Positions 1-10,199 of a DNA stretch of 64,000 nucleotides are shown one piece after another. The DNA is from Gracilaria domingensis. Its lineage: Eukaryota > Rhodophyta > Florideophyceae > Gracilariales > Gracilariaceae. Under the pieces are notes generated by a model, which was not told the origin of the DNA, ran no database searches, and worked only from the letters and a program-made list of their open reading frames with translations. Where the stretch lies: the NCBI GenBank assembly GCA_022539475.1, contig VCMS01000007.1:355496-419495 (forward strand). Direction: 5' to 3'. A program made the translations under genes and the position numbers. The number at the start of each line of letters is the position of its first letter. The stretch's first letter is position 1.

Positions 1-3000
1 ATTCCAAACACGACAAGAAAGGAGGCGTAAACAGCTGCGCAGCAACGCTGTTCCCTGAATCGAATATCGCTCGAACCTCCTTCGATATTGAGTTACAATG
101 AGCCAATGCAACCTCAGCTCGCCCCACTGATGCTATTTCAAGCGCAAGAAGCAATCGAAACGGTAGAAGATGGGGGAATGTTTTCCCATTTCGGGCATTC
201 ACTGTTGCCTCGAAGATAATTGATTGCAATATAGCTGCTGGGGATCCAAATGATCTCGGAAGTCCAGGAGCTATGTTAGGGTTTGCACCCAGAAGACATA
301 TTGCGTTTCGATCTAGAGAGTGCAGACGACCCGAAAGTAGATAACATACATGCGATCCGACAATATCATCATTTTGTGAAAGAAGGGCATCTCCTACTTG
401 ATCAATAAGAGACATGAATCGCTTGCGCTTCTCGTTGTCTGTGGCAATGGATGCAACACTTGTTAGAAGCATTCCGACATTTTTTCTCCAGTCTCCCAGC
501 CCAGCAGTCGAAGTAATCCGCCTAGTTATCTCCGAATCATTTTCGGACAAGGAGAAACATAGTGTCTGCAATGCTGATCCCTCGTGCAAAGTGACCTTCG
601 CGAAATCACAGAGAACGGACATATAGAGCTTTCTGTCAATCAGGCCAGCAAGAACTAAAGCTAAGGACCAAAGCCCCGAAGTCTTAGCGCAGTTGACGGC
701 CTCAACACCCTTTCCTTCAGTGAGCAGTCGTTCTACCTCATTCGTTACATCTCTGTCGCTGAAGTCAGATTTCTTAGAAAAAGACCCTGATGATGAGTCA
801 TCCTTTTGTTTCAATGCAGCTGATGCTTCGGGTTTCTTCCCAAACAAAGGGACACTCGTTGGACCGCACACTGCACGACTTGCAGATCTTCTCCAATCTC
901 CATGACCCGTGCGACAGAGAAGCGCTAACACACGCCATAAAGCCGCTCGACTTTCAGCAGCGGGACCACGTAGTCCAACAGAGAGCTGAGAGAGGCCATC
1001 ACACATCTTCGCATAAGCTTCCAACTCTGAAACTTGAACCGGATAGGACACCGGCTCAACTGCTTCTGCAGCAGCGACCCAATCGTCATTCGTACCGTCC
1101 CCTGAAAGTGCAGTCACATCAAAGACTTGAACACTTTGACTGCCACTATTATCATCCTTCGGTATCGACGAAACTCTATCCAACTGCTCGTCCTGCATGG
1201 AAGGGAAAACGGTTACAAATGACCCAGCGAAGCCCCACGAAATAATAGGTCGCGGTCCAAGCTGGATCATATCACCGGACGGATTAGTATCCATGATAGA
1301 GAATGGATATGAGAACAACGAGGTATCTAAATAAGTACTGTCTTGCTGCGTCTCCGGAACGGTCGGTGCTGAAGCGGTGTAGTTTCCGTAGCCGTCATAT
1401 GCATAGGCGTTGGGCAGGGGGGTTTCCACGGGGAGAGTACCTTTCGCTGGACTAAGTTCGGAAGCGTTCTCGTAGCTCGACAAGGAATCCTTCGGTACTA
1501 GGCAAGGGTTCGTTGAATGAGTACTAGCGGGCATAGAGAACCCTTCGTCCGCCGAAGTTTCAACATTCTCTTGCTCCATACCACCTTGGCCCCAATACGC
1601 AGCCGAAAGGTCGTTCCGTGTTGCTTGGAATGCCATCGTAGAGTATGGATCACCATTGACAGACGTGTTATGCGCTCCCTCGCCCACTTCTAGACATGTT
1701 CCTGGTTCTTGATATGAAGCTGGATACAGTTCAGCAACGGGTACATTTCTTTCTACAACGGTTTCACTAGGCGCGGCAGGTAATCTCTGTCTGGGAGCAT
1801 AATTGGCCGCCGAATCTCCATTGTCTTCAGATATATACACTTGCCGTGGTTCGAAGGATTGGGCAATATCTGAGGATTCTGGTATCAGTTTGTACGGGTC
1901 AGGATGTCCTTCTGGTGCATCGACCGTAGGTGAAGCATGCTGAGTTGGTTCTGAATAGTTAACATGAGACTCACTCCCACCCAGTTTTGCAGCCTGACTT
2001 CCTTCTTGAGAAAATGGAATTAAGCGACCCGTAGATCCTAGAGATGCAGCATCATTTCCAGATAAGGGTGGGATGTATGACTCTTGCGCATCCTGTGGAG
2101 GTGCAGAAAACGTTTGAGAAGGCCTGGGAGCATAAATACGAAAGTCTGATTCATTTCCAAAACTTTGCGTCTCAGGCTGGTTCGGCGTTAGAGAATCACC
2201 GAAAACTTGGTCCTGGTCTATACCTTCCCCTGAGTCCAGAACGTTCTCTGATCCATGCTGCAACGCTCCTTGAGGAGAATCCTTTTGAAAATTATTCTCC
2301 GTCTCACTCTTTCCAAACGTGTTCGGAGCATAGGGATTTGTTTCAAAATCTCCATTTGGCGATACTTGGAGAGAAGAGGACTCATATCCAAGTGCAGCAG
2401 TGGTCGGTTCATTTCCATCTTTCTCACTTGTAATCGAAACGTGAGATGGTTCTTCTTCAGTAATATCCTTGTCATTTAGCTGAGGTTTGTCACCTTCTGA
2501 ATAGCTCGACCCAGGCTTTGAATCATAAGCGGTATGCATGAAGGAGTCATGCAAATGTGCTCCATTTGGTAAACTGTCGACGGCAAAAGACTGTTCAATA
2601 ACTGGTGCATCCGAAAGCAAATGTACTCTTTCGTCCGTGGATTCCTTTGCATCTGGTTCTTTTTCTGCTTCGATTAGATTGAATTGCTGATCCTGAGATG
2701 TATCCTCGGCAATCCCTCGTGATGGGGCAAACGATTGGAACGGAGAAGTTCGTTTTGATGGTGACGCATTCCGAGACCTTGGTTTTTGACCAAAAGTTCG
2801 GGATTGGTTAAATGCTTGTGCAACAGCGGCAGCCGGTTGAAATGGATCATATGTTTGGCTCGGAGTGGTTATCAAGCCGGGGGGGGCTTCAAATACGTCA
2901 GCTTCCCCACTTTGTTGAACGCCAGCTGGCAGTTCGGAAACTTCGGTCTTGTTTGTCAATTCTGATTGTGGCTTAGAGTCGAAAGAAATGTATTCTTCGT

Positions 3001-6000
3001 TTGCTTGGTTGGGCTTATATTCGTCGGCTCCCATTTTCGCTGCTTCAGTCCTCTCGGTATCTTGTTGATACCATACAGTCTCATCTGCTGGAGTACCTGC
3101 AATATCAAAGCCGTCAAAACCTGACTGATTTGACGCATCCATGTGTTCTGCCGGAGCGAATGGGTCATAATTCAGACTTTGTCCTTCTAACCCAGGGGCT
3201 GTTGAAATCTTTGCGTGCGCGGCATCTGCGGTTCGCTGTGAATCGCCTGTTGGATAAGCCTGAGCGCCTGATGTCAGGAACGAAGAACTCTCCTTGCGCT
3301 CGAGCTCCTGCACGTTGGCAGAGTTAAGCTTCTCAGTCCAATACGAAGTGGAAATCGCAGTCTTCCTTTCAACAGAGCTCTCCTTCACATTGAAAGAAGT
3401 TGAGTCATCTTCTTCTTCTGCTGTGCGATAATTAGAATTCTCTGCAACCTTTGATTCGTCCATTGCTGCACCTTTCCCACCCTCAGCACTGTTCCTGACA
3501 TGTTCACGCAAGCCCTCATCCGCTTCTTGGCCGGCAGTATCCTCGTTTCCATCGAGTCCTACCTGCTTCGAAACGATTGGAGAAAAAACTGCACTAGTTC
3601 CATTTTGTTCCAAAGGTCTTGCAACTGTCGTTTCTGCTTCGAGAGGGAAATCCTCAGCGTGGTCCCAACCGCCCCAGATATCTTCATCACCTCCAGAAGC
3701 CTCTTCTTGTCCGAACGGAATTGGTTCTGAATGCTCCACCTTTCCAGCTGGAACACTAAAGAATGCGTCATCCACAGTCCTGTTGTCAAGATTCTCTAAA
3801 GCAGTGTGTTCTTGTGCTTCTGGCACCATTTTGTTACCGTTGGAGGGATCTTGAATTGTTAGGGACGAATTCAATGGGCTGCTCTGTTTCTTTGTGCCTA
3901 CCGGACCATTAACGTCATTTCCTTCAGGAACAGAGTTATTCTGAACAGCATCCCACCCTCCCCATATATCAGAATGAACACTTTCCCGGTTCTCTTCATC
4001 ATTTGCGGGTTCTGGAAAGGTTGCTGTCCATGCTCCAGGACCAGGTCCTCCCAGTTCGGTCGTATTATCTACGGCACAAAACGTAGTGCGTGGTTGACTG
4101 CTCGAACTGAGGTGTGATACTCCGGTAACACATTCTTGAGTCTGTCGTCCGGAAAATGCGGCAGAGAACATTGTGTCAGGTTCCGCCATTCCTGATTTCA
4201 CCTCTCCAACTGATGTGAAACTAGCACTAGTCTCTGGTTTGAGGACGAAGTCGTGCTCTTCGTGCTCTGAGCTCTTGGCCATTTCCAATTGATTCCCATC
4301 CTCCAGAAAAGTGGCGTTCGGCTCGTCCAGTACAGAAGGGTTTTCGATCAAGCTGTCTACATCCTTCTGCACAGCGCGCTGAAATGATACTTCCTGGGGC
4401 GGTTCATCGACAAAATCAATGCTCTTTGAAATAGGAACCGGTTCTACGGGTACGTCGAAAGTTTCTTCCCATTCTCCCCAAGGGTCGTTGTTTTCAGTGG
4501 TGGCACCTTGGGCCCCTGGGTGAGCCTCTGGTTCAGTTACTGACTTTTCTGCATCTCCAGGCACCATGGTAATAAAATGCGTGTCTGGCGCAGTTTCTTC
4601 CGGGCTCGAATGTTTTGCAGGGTCTTCAACGGTCACAGGCACTTCGGAGCTGATATGAGTGCTTTGTTCCGGTGGAACTGATATCTGCTGTAGCGGTACA
4701 TCGACTACACTAACGCCGTTGTTTGAAGTAGGGGCCGTTTGCACCACCACGTCAGAGGTGTCTTCGCTCTTTCCCCATTCGTCTTCGTCACCCATATTGG
4801 CAGATTGAGCCTGTGGGTGAGCCTGTGGTTGAGCCTCTGATTTGGGGGCTGACTTTTCCGCATCTCCAGGCACTAAAGTGGTGGATTGGTTGTCTGGGTT
4901 AGTTTCCTCTGGGTTTGTATGCTGTGCAGGGTCTTCGAATGCCACAGACACCGCGAAACTTTCTTCAAACTCTCCCCCAGCGTCGCTGTTTTCTACGTGG
5001 GCAGCTTGAGCCTCCGGTTCAGTAACTGCTTCTTGTGCCTCGCCAGACTCTAATTTGGTGAAATGGCTATCTGGTTCAGTTTCCTCTTGTTCTAAACGTT
5101 GCATATGGTCTTCAACAGGCATCTCGAAGTTCATAGGAGCGCTTTGTCCAAATGGGACCGAAATCTGCTGTGGCGATTGGTCGACTGAATTAGCATCGTT
5201 CTTTGATACAGGGGCCGATTGTAATGATAGGTCGAAAGTTTCTTCCCATACTCCCCACGCGTTGTCGTTATCCGTGTTGGCAGCTTGACCGTCTGGTTCA
5301 AGCTTTGGTTCGGCAACTGATTTGTTCGCCTCGCCACACTCCAAAGTAGTGAAATGGTTATCTGGCTGAGTTCCCTCTTGTTCTGAATGCCGTGTTTGGT
5401 CTTCATCAGCAGCAGGTACCTCAAAGTTAACAGGAGTGCTCTTGCTAAATGGGACTGATTTCTCTTGTGGTGGTTCATCGACCAAACCAACATCGTTCCT
5501 TGAAACAGGAACCGATTGCAGCGTATTGTCGAAAGTTTCTTCCCATTCTGCCCAAGCGTTGTCGTTATCTCTGCTGGCACCTTGACGCTCTGGTTCAGCC
5601 TCTGGCTCGGTAGCTGATTTTTCTGCATCTCCAGACTCCAAAGTAGCAAAATGACTATCAGGCCCAGTTTCTTCTTCTTCTGAATGCCGTACTTGGTCTT
5701 CAATACCCGCATGCATATCGAAGTCAATAGGAGTGCTCTTCCCAAATGGGACTGACATTTCCTGTGGTGGTTCGTCGGTCAAACCAACATCGTTCCTTGA
5801 TACAGGAGCCGATTCTAATGAAACGTCGAAAGTTTCCTCCCATTCTCCCCAAGCTTTGTCATTATCTGTGTTGGCAGTTTGAGCATCTGGTTGAGCCTCT
5901 GGTTCGGTAACTGATTTCTCTGCCTCTGCAGGCACAAGAGTGGTAAGATGGTTTCCAGGTTCCGTTTCCTCTTGTTCCGAACGCTGTGTATGTTCTTCCA

Positions 6001-6817
6001 CAGCTGCAATTACCTCGAAGTTTATAGGAGTGTTTTGCTGCAATGTGGCTTCTGATGAAGAGGTACGGGCGCCAGCATTAGGTGCATCCCCTCGATGCTC
6101 CACTGCGTCGATTACTAAAGCGTCTTGCTTCACCTCAGTTGGCAAGGCACGGGGCCGAGTGACGGGACTAGGCGGCGCAGCACTAACTATCGGAGATGTA
6201 GTTTGTTCTGGGATAGATATATCGGCAGTGTCCCCCCAACCCCCCCAGGCGTCATCGTCGACTTCTGGATCACTTTCGTCTAGAGCATCATCACCCCAGC
6301 CGTCGTTGCCCTCCCAGCCAGCAAGAAAGGATGGAACCGGCGTTAGCGAAGATCTCGCAGACGGTGTAGGTCTGGGTTCCTCTCGCGGTGAAATTGGTGG
6401 TAACTGGGATGGCTCGTTAATTGCTGGTGCAGATGGAGATGACAACGGAGGCATGGACTGACGTGATGAGCTGAGCTTAAGGGAGGATACCTTCGGGGTT
6501 CGATTAGGGATACGATCCATGCTGGTAGAACCTGGCCTGGAACGCGAGCCCAGCTTCGACTTGACAGGAGATATACGACGGCGAGGAGAAATATTAAGCA
6601 GACTGTCCCAATCCTCGTCTGGCGGGGACGGGCGGGGGGTTGAAGGAGTGGAGCTGCTCGGGGTGGTCTGTGCTGTTGCTGTGGGTGTGTTTGAGTTTGA
6701 ATGCTGATGAAAACGAGACATCCCAGTGATGACGCCCCTCCTGGGTTGGGGGGGAACGGCCATTAGATCAGCAAAGCCAGCGCCCGGACGGTTTCGAGTG
6801 CGCCGCGCTCCTTTCAT
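1..6817 (-). CDS. SEC16: Sec16-type COPII coat assembly protein (5' part, runs off left edge)
   Basis: A single minus-strand frame is open from ATG 6817 to base 1 (at least 2,272 codons); the C-terminus lies outside the window. Sec16 scaffolds COPII assembly at ER exit sites. The last ~430 residues match the Sec16 central conserved domain: it opens with IISWGFAGSFVTVFPS (about 1250-1300 on the DNA). It continues with an alpha-solenoid part containing RLLTEGKGVEAVNCA and SGLWSLALVLAGLID (about 590-730), then SHVCYLLSGR. The N-terminal ~1,800 residues are low-complexity, acidic and Trp-punctuated, with repeated WGGWGD and WGEWEETFD motifs, as expected for the disordered region of Sec16. The first ATG (MKGARRTRNRPG) gives a basic start; ATGs at 6763 and 6721 are alternatives. 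No intron is needed. Identification rests on the central domain; the Sec23-binding C-terminal domain cannot be seen. Confidence 0.85.
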   Translation of the reverse strand, partial: MKGARRTRNRPGAGFADLMAVPPQPRRGVITGMSRFHQHSNSNTPTATAQTTPSSSTPSTPRPSPPDEDWDSLLNISPRRRISPVKSKLGSRSRPGSTSMDRIPNRTPKVSSLKLSSSRQSMPPLSSPSAPAINEPSQLPPISPREEPRPTPSARSSLTPVPSFLAGWEGNDGWGDDALDESDPEVDDDAWGGWGDTADISIPEQTTSPIVSAAPPSPVTRPRALPTEVKQDALVIDAVEHRGDAPNAGARTSSSEATLQQNTPINFEVIAAVEEHTQRSEQEETEPGNHLTTLVPAEAEKSVTEPEAQPDAQTANTDNDKAWGEWEETFDVSLESAPVSRNDVGLTDEPPQEMSVPFGKSTPIDFDMHAGIEDQVRHSEEEETGPDSHFATLESGDAEKSATEPEAEPERQGASRDNDNAWAEWEETFDNTLQSVPVSRNDVGLVDEPPQEKSVPFSKSTPVNFEVPAADEDQTRHSEQEGTQPDNHFTTLECGEANKSVAEPKLEPDGQAANTDNDNAWGVWEETFDLSLQSAPVSKNDANSVDQSPQQISVPFGQSAPMNFEMPVEDHMQRLEQEETEPDSHFTKLESGEAQEAVTEPEAQAAHVENSDAGGEFEESFAVSVAFEDPAQHTNPEETNPDNQSTTLVPGDAEKSAPKSEAQPQAHPQAQSANMGDEDEWGKSEDTSDVVVQTAPTSNNGVSVVDVPLQQISVPPEQSTHISSEVPVTVEDPAKHSSPEETAPDTHFITMVPGDAEKSVTEPEAHPGAQGATTENNDPWGEWEETFDVPVEPVPISKSIDFVDEPPQEVSFQRAVQKDVDSLIENPSVLDEPNATFLEDGNQLEMAKSSEHEEHDFVLKPETSASFTSVGEVKSGMAEPDTMFSAAFSGRQTQECVTGVSHLSSSSQPRTTFCAVDNTTELGGPGPGAWTATFPEPANDEENRESVHSDIWGGWDAVQNNSVPEGNDVNGPVGTKKQSSPLNSSLTIQDPSNGNKMVPEAQEHTALENLDNRTVDDAFFSVPAGKVEHSEPIPFGQEEASGGDEDIWGGWDHAEDFPLEAETTVARPLEQNGTSAVFSPIVSKQVGLDGNEDTAGQEADEGLREHVRNSAEGGKGAAMDESKVAENSNYRTAEEEDDSTSFNVKESSVERKTAISTSYWTEKLNSANVQELERKESSSFLTSGAQAYPTGDSQRTADAAHAKISTAPGLEGQSLNYDPFAPAEHMDASNQSGFDGFDIAGTPADETVWYQQDTERTEAAKMGADEYKPNQANEEYISFDSKPQSELTNKTEVSELPAGVQQSGEADVFEAPPGLITTPSQTYDPFQPAAAVAQAFNQSRTFGQKPRSRNASPSKRTSPFQSFAPSRGIAEDTSQDQQFNLIEAEKEPDAKESTDERVHLLSDAPVIEQSFAVDSLPNGAHLHDSFMHTAYDSKPGSSYSEGDKPQLNDKDITEEEPSHVSITSEKDGNEPTTAALGYESSSLQVSPNGDFETNPYAPNTFGKSETENNFQKDSPQGALQHGSENVLDSGEGIDQDQVFGDSLTPNQPETQSFGNESDFRIYAPRPSQTFSAPPQDAQESYIPPLSGNDAASLGSTGRLIPFSQEGSQAAKLGGSESHVNYSEPTQHASPTVDAPEGHPDPYKLIPESSDIAQSFEPRQVYISEDNGDSAANYAPRQRLPAAPSETVVERNVPVAELYPASYQEPGTCLEVGEGAHNTSVNGDPYSTMAFQATRNDLSAAYWGQGGMEQENVETSADEGFSMPASTHSTNPCLVPKDSLSSYENASELSPAKGTLPVETPLPNAYAYDGYGNYTASAPTVPETQQDSTYLDTSLFSYPFSIMDTNPSGDMIQLGPRPIISWGFAGSFVTVFPSMQDEQLDRVSSIPKDDNSGSQSVQVFDVTALSGDGTNDDWVAAAEAVEPVSYPVQVSELEAYAKMCDGLSQLSVGLRGPAAESRAALWRVLALLCRTGHGDWRRSASRAVCGPTSVPLFGKKPEASAALKQKDDSSSGSFSKKSDFSDRDVTNEVERLLTEGKGVEAVNCAKTSGLWSLALVLAGLIDRKLYMSVLCDFAKVTLHEGSALQTLCFSLSENDSEITRRITSTAGLGDWRKNVGMLLTSVASIATDNEKRKRFMSLIDQVGDALLSQNDDIVGSHVCYLLSGRLHSLDRNAICLLGANPNIAPGLPRSFGSPAAILQSIIFEATVNARNGKTFPHLLPFRLLLALEIASVGRAEVALAHCNSISKEVRAIFDSGNSVAAQLFTPPFLSCLE
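4950..5860 (-). repeat. In-frame tandem repeats of about 98 codons within Sec16
   Basis: Units centred on the motif W-E-E-T-F-D occur near 4960 (degenerate), 5231, 5527 and 5824, with spacings of about 271, 296 and 297 nt. A more distant unit lies near 4455. The last two spacings equal about 99 codons, so the reading frame is kept. Each unit carries a DNAWGxWEETFD core, a stretch like PVSRNDVGLVDEPPQ, a stretch like VPFSKSTPVNFE, then an acidic linker. DNA similarity between units is high, so this is recent internal duplication. Confidence 0.8.
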
Positions 6818-7543
6818 GAGGTATCAGTTAGAGTCAGACTGTGTGAACGTGAGGGGCTGAAATACAGGAAAGCGCGTGTTAAACGAAGGTAGGGCACGTT
6901 GTGGAGGTGGTGTGCGGTATTACTTGGCTGGGCTGTCTACGAATGGATCTCTGAAGTGACAGGAATGTGGAGCGCCTGAGCAGTTGCTGCCATTATCGAA
7001 GGAGCAGCGCGTGAAGCGGTGTAAAGCTTAAAGGAGGGGTGCGGCTTGAGAGGGGCAACGCGCGTGGCTATTGGCCTCTTTTAACCAAGTTGGCTAAAAA
7101 TGCGCCAGTAAATAAATGGGATAGCTTAGCCCAACGCACCGCTAGACCCCGGCCAATCAACTTTGCGTCCAAATCATGCGCGCGCGCTTCCCCCCGCTGC
7201 AGCGCGCTAGCCTTCTACATCGAAGATGACGTTCGCCGTTCACCTTGATTTCTTACCCTGCGCGAGAGGTTGACCAAATTTTTGGCATCCTGTCGAATTG
7301 GCCTCGGACGCATGGCCAGAACGAGCTGTAACTTGTCACATCCCGCGTAAGCTCCACACCATAGACACGGCATCACGCGCAGTTGAATCCTAGTCCCTCG
7401 CGAGAGGGAATAGTCGTGAGCGGCGAAGCATAGAGCACCCCTCTCGCCTGCAGAAATCCAGCGGTCGAGTTGCACGCGTCCGCTTCTCGTCATCACAGCG
7501 GTCGAGTTGAATCAAACGACTGCTTCCTCAAACTTGTGACAGA
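6818..7543. promoter_or_regulatory. Divergent intergenic region, Sec16 / ERCC1
   Basis: About 0.7 kb between two divergent genes, moderately GC-rich with CpG-rich patches near 7160-7210. It presumably carries both promoters. I see no clear TATA box and no convincing coding sequence; short frames here have no recognisable similarity. Confidence 0.5.
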
Positions 7544-8298
7544 ATGTCCAAGGACGTTCCCGCGAAGCGTTCCTTCCCGCACCATGCCGACCAAAGTTCC
7601 AATCGAGACACGCCTATCACCCCCAACAATCCTCAGAAGCGTCCAAGACCAGAAACCAATTCTTCGCATATTGCGGCCGCATTAGCCCACGATCGTCGAA
7701 AGCAGAAATGCACGAACACGTGCGAAAGGAAACAAACAGCAACATTGCGGCAGATTTTGTGTGCGGTCCAACTACGTGTGCTCTTTACCTTTCTTTGCAA
7801 TTCCACAAATTACATCCGGAGTACATATATAAACGCGTTCGTAACCTCGGTACGCATTTCAAACTGCGAATTCTACTTGTTCTCGTTGATATAGCTGATC
7901 ATCGCGCCTGTCTTCATGAGCTGACCAAGATGTGCCTCATCAATCAAATGACGCTTATTTGCGCCGGTTGTCAGCGAGAGGCTGCACGTTACTTGGAAAC
8001 ATTTCGCAGTTATGACGGCAAAGGGGCAGAACTTATTCAGGAGCGTGTCGCTGATGATTATCCGTCCAGACTTCATGCCGCTCTAAGTTCTGTTAGAGGA
8101 GTCAATCGCACAGATGTCAACACTCTTGCGTTTACATTTGGAACTTTTCGTGATATTGCGGCCTCGTCAAGAGAAGAACTGCGACAGTGTCCTGGAATTG
8201 GCGAGCGGAAGGTGGCTAGATTGTACCAAGCGTTGCACCAACCTTTCAAAGGAGACTGGCAAGAAATGGAAGAATCTCCAGACGAGGATACCACTTGA
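7544..8298 (+). CDS. ERCC1: ERCC1/Rad10-type nucleotide excision repair endonuclease subunit
   Basis: ERCC1 is the non-catalytic partner of XPF; the heterodimer cuts 5' of DNA lesions in the nucleus. From 7708 the frame reads ADFVCGPTTCALYLSLQFH and then HPEYIYKRVRNLG, the classic ERCC1 central domain. A C-terminal tandem helix-hairpin-helix follows (FGTFRDIAASSREELRQCPG, GERKVARLYQALHQPF). The same frame upstream of 7708 reads ISPRSSKAE then MHEHVRK, which lines up with the conserved start of the ERCC1 core, so coding must begin before that Met. That frame has no ATG after its stop at 7537. The nearest ATG, 7544 (MSKDVPAKRSFPHH), is in another frame. An unseen small intron, a non-ATG start or a sequence error between 7544 and about 7665 must join them. 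Family call is firm; the first ~40 codons are unresolved. Confidence 0.85.
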
Positions 8299-8715
8299 AC
8301 TACGTTCTTACTGATCTTGCCCAGGAGAGAAAGATTCATCCGAAGCTTTACTGCAGTTTATTATAACCAATGCAAAACAGATGTCAGCAGTAAAGATAGA
8401 AGAACGCTTTTCACAAAGTAGGCCATGAAGTCAAGAAGAAACCGCGTGTTTTGCTGATATATTGCTACATTCTACGAGGTATCCAGTTTGAAGTATGATC
8501 TTTAGTCGCAAACATTATTTCAGGTCAAGGATCGACTGATTTGGAACAGTTCACGGTTGTGCTTCCTTTCAGCAGAGCAAGATATAGGGAAAGAAGTGGC
8601 ACAATATACTTCCAAAACTAGTAGAAAGCTACGTTGTTCGCCAATTTATTCGTTATACAGACAGCAGCATCTCCGATAATGCTTCTGAACCTGACACTAG
8701 AATGCAACGGAAGCC
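8299..8715. other. Convergent intergenic region, ERCC1 / HDAC
   Basis: AT-rich spacer between converging genes, expected to hold both 3' UTRs. I see no gene or notable repeat in it. Confidence 0.5.
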
Positions 8716-10199
8716 TCAACTGCAATCCATTCCGAAGTCCTCCTCGTCGTCATAAAACTCCCCGTCCATTTGTCTCTTATCTGAAGAATTTCTTCGATCA
8801 GGGTCAAGTCCATCCTCGTCGTCAGAGCAGTATAGTACAGATGGAATCTCTTGCATCTGGACGGAAGGAGCTGCGCTTAAACATCTCAAATTCTCCATGA
8901 TCTTCTCAGTGACCTTTCCGATATAGCTCGGTGTGTTCAGGTTCTTGACGGATTTATCAGCCGAGAAATGAAGTTTGTGGTCAGGTGCGAAGTATTCCCA
9001 ATAATCGTTATACGGGATGCGGTCGTCCGGCACCATGTTGAGAATAACGCCGGTTTCGTACACCCAACAACGAGCAACGTTACACATGTTATAGCCCCCA
9101 CCGCCCAATACCAAAGTCGGAATATTGAAGCCTTTCACGAACTGCACACAGTTCGCATGTCCTTTGATAGTCATGTTGAAAGAACCCAAAGAATCGTTTG
9201 CTAGCCCATCTACTCCACATTGCATGACAATTGCTGATGGGCGAAACATTTCGATGACTTTCCGGATAACTGGCCTGAACGCATTCTCGTAGCTCTCGTC
9301 ATTCATGCCGTCCTTGAGCGGAAAGTTTACGGCGTAGTATTCACCGTTCCCAAACCCTTTGTCCCAAACTGAGCCGGTACCTGGAAAGAAATTGTCCCCA
9401 TATTTGTGGAAAGATACTGTCATAACCCTATCAGTGACATAGAACGCCTCTTCGACCCCATCGCCATGATGGAGGTCGATATCAATGTACAACACGCGAG
9501 GAAAGTACTTGAGGAGCTCTAGAATGGCCAAGACAATGTCATTAGTGTAACAAAACCCGGAAGCTTCTGACTTTTTCGCATGATGAAGACCTCCGGGCCA
9601 GTTGATGACAATATCAGATGAGCCGCTGATAAGTTTTCGAGCGCCGTCAATGCTTCCACCGGTATATAACTGACAAAACTCAAAGAGGCCATCGAACAAA
9701 GGGCAGTCCTCGTTTTTGCCGACGTTGAAGCGAGAAAGTTCTTTTTTAAACTGGCGTCGGTTGTCAGGGGTAACGCGCGAGAGGAAGTTTACGTACTCAG
9801 ACGTATGAAATTGTCTCAGTTCTTGTTCTGTGGCACGTCTTGGCCGATAAACTTGCTGTGGAAAGGTGGTTAGAGGAAGAAGTTAGAATCAAAAGTGCTG
9901 TTGATTTTTTGTCTTGGTATTGCTTTTATGGAAAGCCCGAACGAACCATTTTCCGATATAGTCCTATGAAGAACCCGTTCCAAGCATTGTAATGTTAGTG
10001 TAGACATGCAAAGTTAGCAAAGGGGGTTAATAGAGGTTGAGTGGGTTGAACTACATTTCATGACAAGAAGAAGAAACGAACCATATGCCAAGACAAGATT
10101 ATGAGTCATACTTAGACGATGCGGTTCCATTACGTGACCTTCTCCGAAATAGAAGCCGCCCATATCATTATCCATGAAGTAAGCAACTCTCTTTTCCAT
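8716..10199 (-). CDS. HDA1/RPD3-like: Class I (RPD3/HDAC1-type) histone deacetylase, 3 exons
   Basis: Zinc-dependent lysine deacetylase of nuclear co-repressor complexes. Joining exons 10199-10082, 9963-9947 and 9855-8716 gives 424 residues, the usual class I length. Exon 1 encodes [12 protein letters not shown], then [19 protein letters not shown]. Exon 2 is only 17 nt and supplies LYRKM; exon 3 begins QVYRPRRAT. Visible catalytic features are the [17 protein letters not shown] histidine pair, DIDLHHGDG (zinc Asp and His), CGVDGL (second zinc Asp) and LGGGGY (transition-state Tyr). The tail is short and acidic (DDEEDFGMD). Introns are 9964-10081 (118 nt) and 9856-9946 (91 nt); both have GTTCGT donors and CTAAC branch sites. 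The ATG at 10199 fits the family N-terminus, and the frame upstream of it has no other ATG. The microexon restores an otherwise missing conserved YGLYRKM segment, so the model is well supported. Confidence 0.92.

Noticed and set aside
5131-5745. 204-codon minus frame inside Sec16
   Set aside because: It is the off-frame reading of the Sec16 repeats; the Sec16 frame itself is open throughout.
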